Positions 28,267 to 37,071 of a stretch of 64,000 nucleotides of DNA are shown here, piece by piece. The number at the start of each line of letters is the position of its first letter. Within the stretch, counting starts at the first letter, position 1. The notes beneath the pieces are model-generated. The model was not told the origin of the DNA, did not search any database, and saw only the letters and a list, made by a program, of their open reading frames with translations. The translations under genes and the position numbers were made by a program. Where the stretch lies: positions 61,057 to 125,056 of the forward strand of contig JAGIBP010000006.1 in NCBI GenBank assembly GCA_017744285.1. Reading direction: 5' to 3'. Source of the stretch: Variovorax sp. Lineage in GTDB: Bacteria > Pseudomonadota > Gammaproteobacteria > Burkholderiales > Burkholderiaceae_C.

Positions 28267-28286
28267 CTAATTAGGTGATTAATTAG
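28267..28286. promoter_or_regulatory. Palindromic operator candidate, Liv operon, distal
   Basis: CTAATTA-N6-TAATTAG is a perfect 7-6-7 inverted repeat, 145 bases upstream of the transporter start codon. It shares half-sites with the second palindrome 74 bases downstream. This size and symmetry suit a TetR- or MarR-type dimer; the TetR regulator at 37712 is the nearest candidate. Confidence 0.55.
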
Positions 28287-28340
28287 TTTCGCGGGTTAAC
28301 CCCAGCACGGGATGGGCGCGAGGGGTCTATTCTCCCGATC

Positions 28341-28368
28341 CTAATTAATTGGTCGTTTAATTTATTAG
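28341..28368. promoter_or_regulatory. Palindromic operator candidate, Liv operon, proximal
   Basis: CTAATTAATT-N8-AATTTATTAG forms a 10-8-10 inverted repeat with nine of ten pairs matching. The core ATTGGTC resembles the motif upstream of the TetR gene at 38401. It lies 62 bases before the ATG at 28431, a typical repressor position. Confidence 0.55.
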
Positions 28369-28430
28369 TGCTGGCGCGCAGGCCCCCGAGGCGCGCGCCG
28401 GGTCGGGTCAGTCCTCAACTGGAGAATGAA

Positions 28431-29564
28431 ATGCACAAGTGGTCTCAACTGATGTCCGTGACGGGCCTGCTCGCCGTGTCGGCCCTGGCGAGCGCGCAGG
28501 AGACGGTGAAGATCGGCGTGATCGAGCCGCTCACGGGCTCGGTCGCCTACAACGGGCTGGCCTCGGTGAACGGCGCCAAGCTGGCCGTCGAGCAGCGCAA
28601 CGCCGCGGGCGGCGTGCTGGGCCGCAAGGTCGAACTCGTGATCGAGGATGGCCAGTGCCGTCCCGCCAACTCGGTCAACGCCGCCGAGAAGCTGGTGCAG
28701 CGCGACAAGGTGGTGGCCTTGCAGGGCGCCTTCTGCAGTTCGGCCACCGCGGCCGTGATGCCGGTGGCGGAGAAGTACAAGGTGCCGTTCGTCACCGGCG
28801 TCTCGTCCAAGGCCGACCTGACGGAGAAGGGCATGCAGTACTTCTTCCGCTCGGCCGAGACCGACCGCCTGATGTCGAAGACCTTCAGCAAGATCCTCTC
28901 CGACAAGCTGCAGCTCAAGACCGTGGCCTACATCGGCGTCAACGACGACTGGGGCCGCGGCGGCGTGGAGGACTTCTCCAGGGACCTCGAGGCGCTGGGC
29001 GTCAAGACGGTGATGAAGGAGTACTTCGACCACGGCGCGACCGACTTCTACACGCTGCTCACCAAACTGCGCGCGAGCAAGGCCGACGGCGTCTTCGTGG
29101 CTGCGGAGACGCAGGACGGGTCCATCCTGGTCAAGCAGTTCAAGGAGTTCGGCCTGAAGACCAAGATCTTCGGCGTCGGCTCGTGGGCCACGTCCGACTT
29201 CATCGGCCTCACGGGAGACGCCTCCGAGGGCATCTACGCCGCGGTGCCCTATGCATCGAGCCTCTCGAACGAACGCAACAAGGCCTTCGTCGAGCAGTAC
29301 AGCAAGGCCTACAAGGAGAAGCCCGGCAAGTACGGCGCGGCCGGCTACAACGCGATGAACATCATGCTCGACGCGGTGCAGCGCGCCGGCAAGGCCGAGC
29401 CCGAAGCCATCCGCGACGCGCTGCGCAAGACCGACTACGCCGCACCCAACGGCCGCTACCGCTTCACCGACAAGGGCGAGGGCTACGGCTTCGACGTCGT
29501 GCTGGTGCAGATCAGCAACCGCGAGCCGAACGTGGTCGCACAGTCGGCCACCGAGAAGCCCTGA
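28431..29564 (+). CDS. ABC transporter substrate-binding protein (Liv/amide/urea type)
   Basis: Periplasmic binding protein of 377 residues, Leu/Ile/Val-binding type. A signal peptide ends at ALASAQE. The mature protein opens VKIGVIEPLTGSVAYNG, then IEDGQCRPANSVNAAEKL and the GVNDDWGRGGVEDF region. It starts the five-gene importer operon and follows a GGAG site. As the operon sits directly upstream of the maleamate-pathway genes, and palindromes link it to the same regulator, the ligand is likely a hydroxypyridine or pyridine carboxylate; this is inferred from context. Confidence 0.92.
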   Translation: MHKWSQLMSVTGLLAVSALASAQETVKIGVIEPLTGSVAYNGLASVNGAKLAVEQRNAAGGVLGRKVELVIEDGQCRPANSVNAAEKLVQRDKVVALQGAFCSSATAAVMPVAEKYKVPFVTGVSSKADLTEKGMQYFFRSAETDRLMSKTFSKILSDKLQLKTVAYIGVNDDWGRGGVEDFSRDLEALGVKTVMKEYFDHGATDFYTLLTKLRASKADGVFVAAETQDGSILVKQFKEFGLKTKIFGVGSWATSDFIGLTGDASEGIYAAVPYASSLSNERNKAFVEQYSKAYKEKPGKYGAAGYNAMNIMLDAVQRAGKAEPEAIRDALRKTDYAAPNGRYRFTDKGEGYGFDVVLVQISNREPNVVAQSATEKP

Positions 29565-29594
29565 GCGAGACCGAACGAAGCAGGACCTTCCAAG

Positions 29595-30467
29595 ATGGAA
29601 CTACTTCCCCAGTACCTCGCCAACGGGCTGGTGACGGGTTCGTTCTATGCGCTTTCGGCGCTGGGACTCACCCTGATCCTCGGCCTGATGCGCGTGGTGA
29701 ACTTCGCCCACGGCGAGCTCTACATGCTCGGCGGCGTGATGGGCTGGTGGGCGACCACCCGCCTGGGCCTGGACTTCTTCAGCGGCCTGGTGCTGGTGGC
29801 GGTGGCCATGGGCGCCTTCGGCTGGCTGGTCGACCGCTTCCTGATCGAGCGCATCCGCCACCAGGGCGAGGAGCCCGGCATCCTGCTGACCATCGGCCTG
29901 TCGATCTTCCTGGCCAACACGGCGCTGCTCGCGGTGGGCACCGCGCCGCTCAAAGTGGAGGCGCCGGTCTCCGCCGGACCGATGTTCCTCGGCCCGGTGG
30001 TGCTCACCAAGCTGCGCGTGTTCGCGGTCGTGGTGTGCGCGCTGATGATCGCCCTGGCCTGGCTGATCATCCACAAGACCCGGCTGGGCCGCGCCATGCG
30101 CGCGACCTTCCAGGACCCGATGGCGGCCCAGCTCGTGGGCGTGCGCACCGCCAACGTGTATGCGGCCACCTTCGCCATGGGCACGGTGATCGCGTCCATG
30201 GCCGGCATGCTGCTCGGGTCGATCTATTCGGCGCAGGTGGCCGTCGGCGGCCTGGTCAGCATGAAGGCCTTCGTGGTGGTGATCCTGGGCGGCATGGGCA
30301 GCTTCGCGGGCGCGATCGCCGGCGGCTTGCTGCTGGGCGTGGTCGAAGCCCTGTGGGGCGGCTACGTGGCCACCGGCTGGGTGGACATCATCGGCTTCGC
30401 GCTGGTGATCCTCACGCTGGTCTTCCGGCCCTACGGCCTCTTTTCCAAGCGGGCGGAGCGCGCATGA
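29595..30467 (+). CDS. Branched-chain-type ABC transporter permease, LivH-like
   Basis: Inner-membrane permease of 290 residues with about eight helices and the LivH pattern GLTLILGLMRVVNFAHGELYMLG near the start and VILGGMGSFAGAIAGGLLLG near the end. It pairs with the LivM-like permease, which overlaps its stop by four bases. It starts 30 bases after the binding protein. Substrate specificity comes from the binding protein, so it need not carry amino acids. Confidence 0.93.
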   Translation: MELLPQYLANGLVTGSFYALSALGLTLILGLMRVVNFAHGELYMLGGVMGWWATTRLGLDFFSGLVLVAVAMGAFGWLVDRFLIERIRHQGEEPGILLTIGLSIFLANTALLAVGTAPLKVEAPVSAGPMFLGPVVLTKLRVFAVVVCALMIALAWLIIHKTRLGRAMRATFQDPMAAQLVGVRTANVYAATFAMGTVIASMAGMLLGSIYSAQVAVGGLVSMKAFVVVILGGMGSFAGAIAGGLLLGVVEALWGGYVATGWVDIIGFALVILTLVFRPYGLFSKRAERA

Positions 30468-31447
30468 AATTCGAGAAGCATTGTCTTGCGGCCCTGATGG
30501 CCCTGGCCGCGCTGCTGCCGCTGGTGGTGCGCGACCAGTACCTGCTGCACATCGCCATCATGGTGCTGTTCTACGCGGTGCTGGCCAGCAGCCTGAACCT
30601 GGTGGTCGGCTACGTGGGCGAATTCTCGCTCGGCCACACGGCCTTCCTGGGTACCGGCGCCTATGCGGCGGCCATCCTGTCCACGCAGTACGGCTGGCCG
30701 ATGTGGGCCACGGTGCCGGCGGCCGGCCTGATGGCGGCCGTGGTGGGCGTGGTCATCGGCGGCATTACGCTGCGGCTGCAGGGGCCGTTCTTCGTGATCG
30801 TGACGCTGTCCTTCGCCGAGGTGCTGCGCCTGGTGGCCGACAACTGGATCGGCCTCACCAACGGTCCCATGGGCATTGCCGGCATTCCTCAGCCGGCGCT
30901 GCTGGGCGACGCGGGCAACCTGGGTGCCAAGCAGTTCTACTACGCGGTGGCCTGGGTGCTGCTCGCGGCCACGCTCTACCTGAGCTTCCGCTTCGTGTAT
31001 TCGAACGCCGGGCGGGCGGCCGTGGCGGTGCGCGAGAACCGCTACGTGGCGCAGTCCATCGGCATCCGGCCGCTGCGCTACTCGATGCTGGCGCTGGTGC
31101 TGGGCGCGCTGCTGTCGGGCATGGCGGGCGGCTTCTATGCCCACTACATCTCCTTCGTGGGGCCGGAGGTGTTCCGCTTCGCCTTCATGGTGAGCATGAT
31201 CATCATGGTGCTCGTCGGCGGCAAGGGCACGCTGGTGGGGCCGCTGATCGGCGCGCTGCTGGTGACTTTCCTCGAGGAGTACCTGCGAGAGGCCAAGGAA
31301 CTGCGCCTGTCGATCTTCGGCCTGGCCGTGATCGCGATCGTGCTCTTCGTGCCGCGCGGCCTGATGGGCTTCGTCCTGCAGTGGCGCGCATCGCGCAGGG
31401 CCGAATCATCCCAGGCCGCTCGCCACGCGGAAAGGAGGGCGGCATGA
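30464..31447 (+). CDS. Branched-chain-type ABC transporter permease, LivM-like
   Basis: Second permease, 327 residues and about nine hydrophobic segments, with the LivM motifs SLNLVVGYVGEFSLGHTAF and VVGGKGTLVGPLIGALL-like LVGGKGTLVGPLIGA. The ATG at 30464 overlaps the LivH stop. Its C-terminus runs on with a basic tail (RRAESSQAARHAERRAA) that overlaps the start of the first ATPase gene. It belongs to the importer described at 28431. Confidence 0.93.
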   Translation: MKFEKHCLAALMALAALLPLVVRDQYLLHIAIMVLFYAVLASSLNLVVGYVGEFSLGHTAFLGTGAYAAAILSTQYGWPMWATVPAAGLMAAVVGVVIGGITLRLQGPFFVIVTLSFAEVLRLVADNWIGLTNGPMGIAGIPQPALLGDAGNLGAKQFYYAVAWVLLAATLYLSFRFVYSNAGRAAVAVRENRYVAQSIGIRPLRYSMLALVLGALLSGMAGGFYAHYISFVGPEVFRFAFMVSMIIMVLVGGKGTLVGPLIGALLVTFLEEYLREAKELRLSIFGLAVIAIVLFVPRGLMGFVLQWRASRRAESSQAARHAERRAA

Positions 31448-32244
31448 GCGCGACACACGCGATGGCCGCGCCGCGCGCGCTGGAAGTGCGCGGCCTGGGC
31501 AAGTCCTTCGGGGGCATCCATGCCGTGAAGGACATCAGCTTCGACGTGCAGCCCGGCGAGATCGTCGGCCTGATCGGACCCAACGGGGCGGGCAAGACCA
31601 CCTGCTTCAACCTGATCACCGGCTTCTACTCGCCCAGCGCCGGCCAGGTGCGCTTCGGCGGCCGCGACGTGACGGGCCGCAAGCCTTATCACATGGCCCG
31701 CATGGGCATCGTGCGCAGCTTCCAGAAGACCAACATCCTGAAGTCGCTGACGGTGTTCGAGAACGTGCTCACCGGCCACTACATGGAGGCCCGGCAGCCG
31801 CTGTGGCGCACCTTCTTCCCGGGCCGCGCGGTGCGCGCCACGGAAGCGGCGGCGCGCGAGAGCGCCGAGCGCATCGTGCGCACCATGGGCCTTTCGCATC
31901 GCAAGGACACGCCGGCCTCGGTGCTCTCCTGCGGTGAGCTGCGTCTCCTGGAAGTGGCGCTGGCGCTGGCCGCCAAGCCCGAGATCCTGATGCTCGACGA
32001 GCCCGCCGCCGGCCTGAACAGCCAGGAGGCGCGGCAGTTCGGCGAGATCCTGAAGACGGTACGCGGCCAGCTGGTGAGCTCGATCCTGATCGTGGAGCAC
32101 AACATGGGGCTGGTGATGGGCGTGTCGGACCGCGTGGTGGTGATGCATTTCGGCCAGAAGCTGGCCGAGGGCACGCCGGCCCAGGTGCAGGCCGACAGCA
32201 AGGTGGTCGAGGCCTATCTTGGCGCTGGAGGGAAGAAGGCATGA
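31444..32244 (+). CDS. ABC transporter ATP-binding protein, LivG-like
   Basis: ATPase of 266 residues. Walker A GPNGAGKTTCFNLITGF, Walker B ILMLDEPAAGLN and the H-loop VEHNMGLVMGV are intact. The signature reads LSCGELRLLEVALAL instead of LSGGQ-type; a Cys at the second position is seen in some LivG proteins. The start overlaps the LivM stop and the stop overlaps the LivF-like gene, so all importer genes are coupled. Confidence 0.93.
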   Translation: MSATHAMAAPRALEVRGLGKSFGGIHAVKDISFDVQPGEIVGLIGPNGAGKTTCFNLITGFYSPSAGQVRFGGRDVTGRKPYHMARMGIVRSFQKTNILKSLTVFENVLTGHYMEARQPLWRTFFPGRAVRATEAAARESAERIVRTMGLSHRKDTPASVLSCGELRLLEVALALAAKPEILMLDEPAAGLNSQEARQFGEILKTVRGQLVSSILIVEHNMGLVMGVSDRVVVMHFGQKLAEGTPAQVQADSKVVEAYLGAGGKKA

Positions 32245-32990
32245 GCGCGGTGTTGAAGAGTGATCTGGCGGCGGCAGCGTCGCCGGTGCTGGAGTTGCGC
32301 GACCTGCACGTGAGCTACGGCAAGACCGCGGCGCTGCACGGCGTGAACCTGCGGGTGATGCCCGGCGAGGTGGTGGCGCTCATCGGTGCCAACGGCGCTG
32401 GCAAGAGCACCACGCTGCGGGCCATCTCGGGCCTGCTCAAGCCCACGCGCGGCGAGATCGTCTACCAGGGCCGCAGCATCGGCGGCCTGGCGGCCGACCG
32501 CGTGGTGGCGGAGGGCATCGCCCAGTCGCCCGAGGAGCGACACGTGTGGCCCGCCATGACGGTGGACGAGAACCTCTCGATGGGCGCCTACCTGAGCAAG
32601 GGGAAGGCGGAGATCGAGCGGCGCATGGGCCTGGTCTACGAGCGCTTCCCGCGCCTGAAGGAAAGGCACAGGCAACTGGCCGGCACGCTCAGCGGCGGCG
32701 AGCAGCAGATGCTCGCCATCGGCCGCGCACTCATGTCCGAGCCGCGCCTGCTGCTCCTGGACGAGCCCAGCCTGGGCCTGAGCCCGCGCATGGCCGAGGA
32801 GGTCTTCGACTTCGTGCGCGAGATCAACGCGCATGGCGTGACGGTGATGCTGGTCGAGCAGAACGTGCACAACGCGTTGTCGGTGGCCACCCGCGCCTAC
32901 GTGTACGAGACGGGCCGCGTGGTCGCCGAGCGCGACGCGGCCGGCCTGCTCGGCGATCCGGAACTGCTCAGCGCCTACCTGGGCGGCTGA
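32241..32990 (+). CDS. ABC transporter ATP-binding protein, LivF-like
   Basis: ATPase of 249 residues, last gene of the importer operon. It has Walker A GANGAGKSTTLRAISGL, LivF-type SPEERHVWPAMTVDENL, signature LSGGEQQMLAIGRALM and Walker B LLLDEPSLGLSP. It pairs with the LivG-like ATPase. A strong intrinsic terminator follows ten bases after the stop, separating it from the maleamate-pathway genes downstream. Confidence 0.93.
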   Translation: MSAVLKSDLAAAASPVLELRDLHVSYGKTAALHGVNLRVMPGEVVALIGANGAGKSTTLRAISGLLKPTRGEIVYQGRSIGGLAADRVVAEGIAQSPEERHVWPAMTVDENLSMGAYLSKGKAEIERRMGLVYERFPRLKERHRQLAGTLSGGEQQMLAIGRALMSEPRLLLLDEPSLGLSPRMAEEVFDFVREINAHGVTVMLVEQNVHNALSVATRAYVYETGRVVAERDAAGLLGDPELLSAYLGG

Positions 32991-33000
32991 TCCCGACAAG

Positions 33001-33028
33001 GAGGGTGCCTCTCGCGCACCCTCTTTTT
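33001..33028 (+). terminator. Rho-independent terminator of the Liv-type operon
   Basis: A perfect 8-bp GC-rich stem, GAGGGTGC (33001-33008) with GCACCCTC (33016-33023), closes a 7-nt loop and is followed directly by five T residues. It lies ten bases after the LivF-like stop. Confidence 0.93.
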
Positions 33029-33039
33029 GTCTCCGCGAA

Positions 33040-33060
33040 TTAATTGAACAAGTGTTTAGT
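33040..33060. promoter_or_regulatory. Operator candidate upstream of the maleamate-pathway operon
   Basis: TTAATTGAACAAGTGTTTAG contains TGAACA-AG-TGTTTA, a near-palindrome with ten of fourteen positions symmetrical, a form common for TetR-family sites. It sits between the terminator and the ATG at 33109. The leading GAATTAAT also occurs upstream of the TetR gene at 38390. Assignment to that regulator is inference. Confidence 0.45.
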
Positions 33061-33108
33061 AACGGGGCGGCACATCGCCGGCCCACCAGATCAAGGAGTA
33101 GCAAAGAC

Positions 33109-34344
33109 ATGAGCAAGACAATGCGAGTCGGTATCGTCGGTGGTGGCATCGGCGGCGTCGCCCTGGCGCGCGCGCTGCGGCTGCGCGGCATCGACGCCCA
33201 CGTGTTCGAGCGCGCGAGCGCGTTCGGCGAGATCGGCGCGGGCGTGCAGATGACGCCCAACGCCGCCAAGGTGCTCCGGGCGCTGGGCCTGGGCGATGCG
33301 CTGGCGCGCATCGGTTTCCTGCCCGATGCGATGGTGGGCCGCAACTGGGACGACGCGCGCGAACTCTTCCGCACGCCGCTGCGCGAGGTGTGCCCGCGGC
33401 TCTTCGGTGCCGAGTTCTGGCATGTGCATCGCGCGGACCTGCATGCCATCCTCTGCGAGGGCATCCCGGCCGATCGCGTGCGCTTCGGCGTCGCGTGCAC
33501 GGGCGTGACCCAGAACGCCGATCAGGCCGTGGCGCACTTCAGCGACGGCACGCAATTCGAAGCCGACCTCATCGTGGGCGCCGACGGCATCCATTCGGCG
33601 GTGCGCGATTCGCTGTGGGGCAAGACCGCCTCGCAGTACACCGGCCACATGTGCTGGCGCGCGCTGGTGCCGGTGGACCAGCACCCCCTGCCTTTCGTGA
33701 GCCCCGACGCTTCGTTCTGGATGGGCCCCAAGGCGCACATCGTCACCTACTACGTCAAGGGCGGCGCGGCGGTGAACATCGTCGCCGTCAACGAGAGCGC
33801 CAACTGGGTGACCGAATCGTGGACCGAACCCAGCACGCGCGAGGAACTTCTGGCCGCCTACGAGGGCTGGCACGAGAACATCGTTCGCCTGTTCGAGAAG
33901 ACCGACGCGCAGCAGATCTTCAAGTGGGGCCTGTTCGACCGCGACCCGATGGCGCAGTGGTCGCAGGGCCGCGTGACGCTGCTGGGCGATGCGGCGCATC
34001 CGATGCTGCCCTTCCTGTCGCAGGGGGCGGCCATGGCCATCGAGGACGCCTACGTGCTGGCCGCGGCGCTGTCGCACTTCGGCGGCGACCATGGCGGCGC
34101 GCTGCGCGCCTACGAGGCCGAGCGCCGTCCCCGCACCGCGCGCGTGCAACTGGAGGCGCGCGAGCGCGGCCGCACCTACCACCTCTCGACGCCGGAAGAG
34201 CAGAAGAAGCGCGACGAGGACTTCCAGAAGGCCCAGGCCAAGGACGCGAACGCGGTCGGCATCAAGGCCGAATGGGTCTATTCGTATGACGCCACCGCCT
34301 GCGCCGACCGCTTCGACGCCAGCGCCGAGGCCGTCGCCGCCTGA
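33109..34344 (+). CDS. FAD-dependent monooxygenase, NicC/salicylate-hydroxylase type
   Basis: Class A flavoprotein monooxygenase of 411 residues. The dinucleotide-binding motif GIVGGGIGGVALARAL lies at the start, FWHVHRADLHAIL in the middle, and DG motifs occur at VGADGIHSAVRD and TLLGDAAHPMLPFLSQGAAMA. It opens an operon with NicE, NicD, NicX and NicF. In the nicotinate pathway NicC makes 2,5-dihydroxypyridine from 6-hydroxynicotinate by decarboxylative hydroxylation. That role is plausible, but a different hydroxypyridine could be the substrate. The ATG follows AAGGAG. Confidence 0.85.
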   Translation: MSKTMRVGIVGGGIGGVALARALRLRGIDAHVFERASAFGEIGAGVQMTPNAAKVLRALGLGDALARIGFLPDAMVGRNWDDARELFRTPLREVCPRLFGAEFWHVHRADLHAILCEGIPADRVRFGVACTGVTQNADQAVAHFSDGTQFEADLIVGADGIHSAVRDSLWGKTASQYTGHMCWRALVPVDQHPLPFVSPDASFWMGPKAHIVTYYVKGGAAVNIVAVNESANWVTESWTEPSTREELLAAYEGWHENIVRLFEKTDAQQIFKWGLFDRDPMAQWSQGRVTLLGDAAHPMLPFLSQGAAMAIEDAYVLAAALSHFGGDHGGALRAYEAERRPRTARVQLEARERGRTYHLSTPEEQKKRDEDFQKAQAKDANAVGIKAEWVYSYDATACADRFDASAEAVAA

Positions 34345-34359
34345 GCAGGGAGCACCCAG

Positions 34360-35142
34360 ATGACAACGAGCAAGACCTCATTTCGCATCGGGCAGATCGT
34401 GCCCAGTTCCAACACCACGATGGAGACGGAGATCCCCGCCATGCTGCGCCTGCGCGAGCAGGTGCGGCCCGAGCGCTTCACCTTCCACTCCGCGCGCATG
34501 CGGATGAAGCACGTCGTCAAGGAAGAGCTGGCCGCGATGGATGCCGAGTCCGACCGCTGCGCGCTCGAACTGAGCGACGCGCGGGTGGACGTGCTGGGCT
34601 ACGCCTGCCTGGTGGCCATCATGGCCATGGGCCGCGGCTACCACCGACAGTCGCAGTCGCGCCTGAGCGCCGCCACCGCGGGCAACCAGGGCGAGGCGCC
34701 GGTGATCACCAGCGCCGGCGCGCTGGTGGACGCGCTCAAGGTGATGGGCGCCAAGCGCATCGCGCTGGTGGCGCCGTACATGGTGCCGCTCACCCGCCTG
34801 GTGATCGACTACATCGAGCACGAGGGCTTCGAGGTCGCCGACTGGCGCGCGCTCGAGATCCCCGACAACCTGGAAGTCGGCCGCCACGACCCCGCGAAGC
34901 TGCCGGCGATCGTCGCCGGGATGAAGACCGACGACGTCGATGCGATCGTGCTCTCGGCCTGCGTGCAGATGCCCTCGCTGCCGGCCATCGCCCAGGTGGA
35001 GGCGGCCACCGGCAAGCCGGTGGTGACGGCCGCGGTGGCCACCACGTATGCGATGCTGGGCGCGCTGGGCCTGGAGCAGGTGGTGCCGGGCGCCGGCGCG
35101 CTGCTGTCCGGCGCCTATTCGAAGAAGGCGGTGCGCGCATGA
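34360..35142 (+). CDS. nicE: Maleate cis-trans isomerase
   Basis: Asp/Glu-racemase-fold isomerase of 260 residues converting maleate to fumarate, the last step of the maleamate pathway. The two catalytic cysteines are visible at Cys83 (LGYACLVAIM) and Cys201 (VLSACVQMPSLP), and the N-terminus has IVPSSNTTMETEIP, which binds the carboxylates. The ATG at 34360 has GGGAG upstream, 15 bases after the monooxygenase stop; the stop overlaps the nicD start. Length and context agree with NicE. Confidence 0.92.
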   Translation: MTTSKTSFRIGQIVPSSNTTMETEIPAMLRLREQVRPERFTFHSARMRMKHVVKEELAAMDAESDRCALELSDARVDVLGYACLVAIMAMGRGYHRQSQSRLSAATAGNQGEAPVITSAGALVDALKVMGAKRIALVAPYMVPLTRLVIDYIEHEGFEVADWRALEIPDNLEVGRHDPAKLPAIVAGMKTDDVDAIVLSACVQMPSLPAIAQVEAATGKPVVTAAVATTYAMLGALGLEQVVPGAGALLSGAYSKKAVRA

Positions 35143-35968
35143 GCGGCAGCACCTTCCTCTACGGCGCGCAGGTGCATGCCAACGGCATCCGGCAGCACTA
35201 CCTGCGCCATGGCGGCGACGCGGGCCCGCGTGCCGCGCGCGACGCGGTGGTCATCGTCCCGGGCATCACGAGCCCGGCCGTCACCTGGGGCTTCGTGGCC
35301 GAGCGCTTCGGGCGGCACTTCGACACCTACGTGCTCGACGTGCGGGGCCGGGGCCTGAGCGAGGCATCGGACGCGCTGGACTACAGCCTCGATGCGCAGG
35401 CGGCCGATCTCAACGCGTTCGTCGCCGCGCTGGGCCTCGCCCGCTATGCGTTCGTCGGCCACTCGATGGGCGGCCGCATTGCCATCCGCGCGGCGTCGAA
35501 GCAGCCGGCGGGCCTCGCGCGCGTCGTCGCCGTCGACCCGCCGGTCTCGGGGCCGGGCCGCCGCGCCTATCCCGCGAAGCTGCCCTGGTACGTGGACTCC
35601 ATCCGCATGGCGCGTCACGCCATCAGCCTGGAGCAGATGCGCGAGTTCTGCCCACCTGGACCGAAGCGCAGCTGCGCCTGCGCGCCCAGTGGCTGCACAC
35701 GTGCGACGAACGCGCCATCGTCACCAGCTTCGAGGCCTTCCAGACCGACGACATCCATGCCGACCTGCCACGCATCGCGGCACCGCTGATGCTGATGAGC
35801 GCCGAGCGCGGCGACGTGATCCGCGAAGAGGACGTGGCCGAGATCCGCGCCCTGGTGCCCGGCCTGCGCGAACACCGCGTGGCCGGCGCCGGCCACATGA
35901 TTCCCTGGGACAACGAGGAAGGCTTCTATCGCGCCTTCGGCGACTTCCTCGGCACCGCCCTCGACTGA
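35139..35968 (+). pseudogene. nicD: N-formylmaleamate deformylase, interrupted by a one-base frameshift
   Basis: Alpha/beta hydrolase expected to release formate from N-formylmaleamate. The first part (35139 to about 35653) has the nucleophile Ser109 in VGHSMGGR and the acid Asp133 in VAVDPPVSGPG. At EQMREFCP the frame breaks: the downstream coding (TWTEAQLRLRAQWLHTC..., with GAGHMIPWD carrying the catalytic His) continues in another frame from 35654. Adding one C to the CCC run at 35651-35653 restores a 276-residue protein of normal length. Without it, translation ends at 35789 as a 216-residue product with no His. It may be a sequencing error or a real mutation. Confidence 0.88.
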
Positions 35969-35997
35969 TCCAACGCGTTCAACCAAGGAGATTGGCC

Positions 35998-37071
35998 ATG
36001 CCCATCCGCGACACCGACATGATCCGCGCCTGGACCCAGGTGCTCACCCTTTCCAGGCTCAAGGCCGGCGATGCCGTCACCGTGCTGACCAGCGACCACA
36101 CGCATCCGCAGACGCTGCGCTGCGCCATCACGGCCGCCACCATGATGGGCGCCTGCGTGAGCCGGCTGGACCTGCCGCCGGTCAACGGCGAGAAGGCGCT
36201 CAGCCGCGACACGCTGGCGTACCTCGGCACCACGCCGCTCACCGGCAACCGTGCCGCCATCGCCGCGCTCAAGGCCAGCGACCTGGTGCTCGACCTGATG
36301 ACGCTGCTGTTCTCGCCCGAGCAGCACGAGATCCTGGCCTCGGGCACCAAGATCCTCCTGGCGGTCGAGCCGCCCGAGGTGCTGGCGCGCCTCGTGCCGA
36401 CGCTGGAGGACTACCACCGCGTGCAGGCCGGCGTGGCGCTGCTCAAGGGCAAGCGCGAGATGCACGTGACCTCCGCCGCCGGCACCGATCTTCGCCTGCC
36501 GCTGGGCGACTACCCGGTGACGGCCGAATACGGCTTCGTCGACCAGCCCGGCCGCTGGGACCACTGGCCCAGCGGCTTCGCCTTCACCTGGCCCAACGAG
36601 GGCGGGGCGCAGGGCCGCATCGTGCTGGCCAAGGGCGACGTGCTGCTGCCCATGAAGAACTACGTGGGCGAGCCCATCACGCTCACGGTGAAGAACGGCT
36701 TCGTCACCGCGATCGAGGGCGACGCCGAGGCCGAGCTCCTGCGCGAGTACATCGAGTCCTTCGACGACCCCGAGGCCTACGCCATCTCGCACGTGGGCTG
36801 GGGGCTGCAGAAGCGCGCCTTCTGGTCCACGCTCGGCCTGTACGACCGCGAGGCCACGCTCGGCATGGACGCGCGCGCCGTCAGCGGCAACTTCCTGTTC
36901 TCGCTCGGCCCCAACAACGAGGCCGGGGGGAGCCGCGCCACGGCCTGCCACATCGACATCCCGATGCGGCACTGCCACGTCTTCGTCGACGGCCTGCAGG
37001 TGGTGAACGACGGCAAGGTGGTCGAGTCGCTGATGCAGCCCGCCACCGGCAAGGAGCCCGCCCATGCGTGA
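35998..37071 (+). CDS. nicX: 2,5-dihydroxypyridine 5,6-dioxygenase
   Basis: Ring-cleaving dioxygenase of 357 residues that opens 2,5-dihydroxypyridine to N-formylmaleamate, using Fe(II). The metal ligands of the family are in place at His265 (YAISHVGWG), His318 and Asp320 (ACHIDIPMRH), the same residue numbers as recorded for the Pseudomonas putida enzyme, as far as I recall. It belongs to the M29-peptidase-like fold, not the extradiol VOC group. The ATG at 35998 follows AAGGAG. The end overlaps the nicF start by eight bases. Confidence 0.93.
   Translation: MPIRDTDMIRAWTQVLTLSRLKAGDAVTVLTSDHTHPQTLRCAITAATMMGACVSRLDLPPVNGEKALSRDTLAYLGTTPLTGNRAAIAALKASDLVLDLMTLLFSPEQHEILASGTKILLAVEPPEVLARLVPTLEDYHRVQAGVALLKGKREMHVTSAAGTDLRLPLGDYPVTAEYGFVDQPGRWDHWPSGFAFTWPNEGGAQGRIVLAKGDVLLPMKNYVGEPITLTVKNGFVTAIEGDAEAELLREYIESFDDPEAYAISHVGWGLQKRAFWSTLGLYDREATLGMDARAVSGNFLFSLGPNNEAGGSRATACHIDIPMRHCHVFVDGLQVVNDGKVVESLMQPATGKEPAHA

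Larger units (their letters stand above)
28080..28430. other. Regulatory intergenic region before the Liv-type operon
   Basis: A 351-bp stretch without a gene. The first half is GC-rich. From 28260 it becomes strikingly AT-rich and holds two long palindromes with CTAATTA-type half-sites (annotated separately). A GGAG ribosome-binding site at 28421 precedes the ATG at 28431. The AT-rich part is the likely promoter/operator of the transporter operon. Confidence 0.6.
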
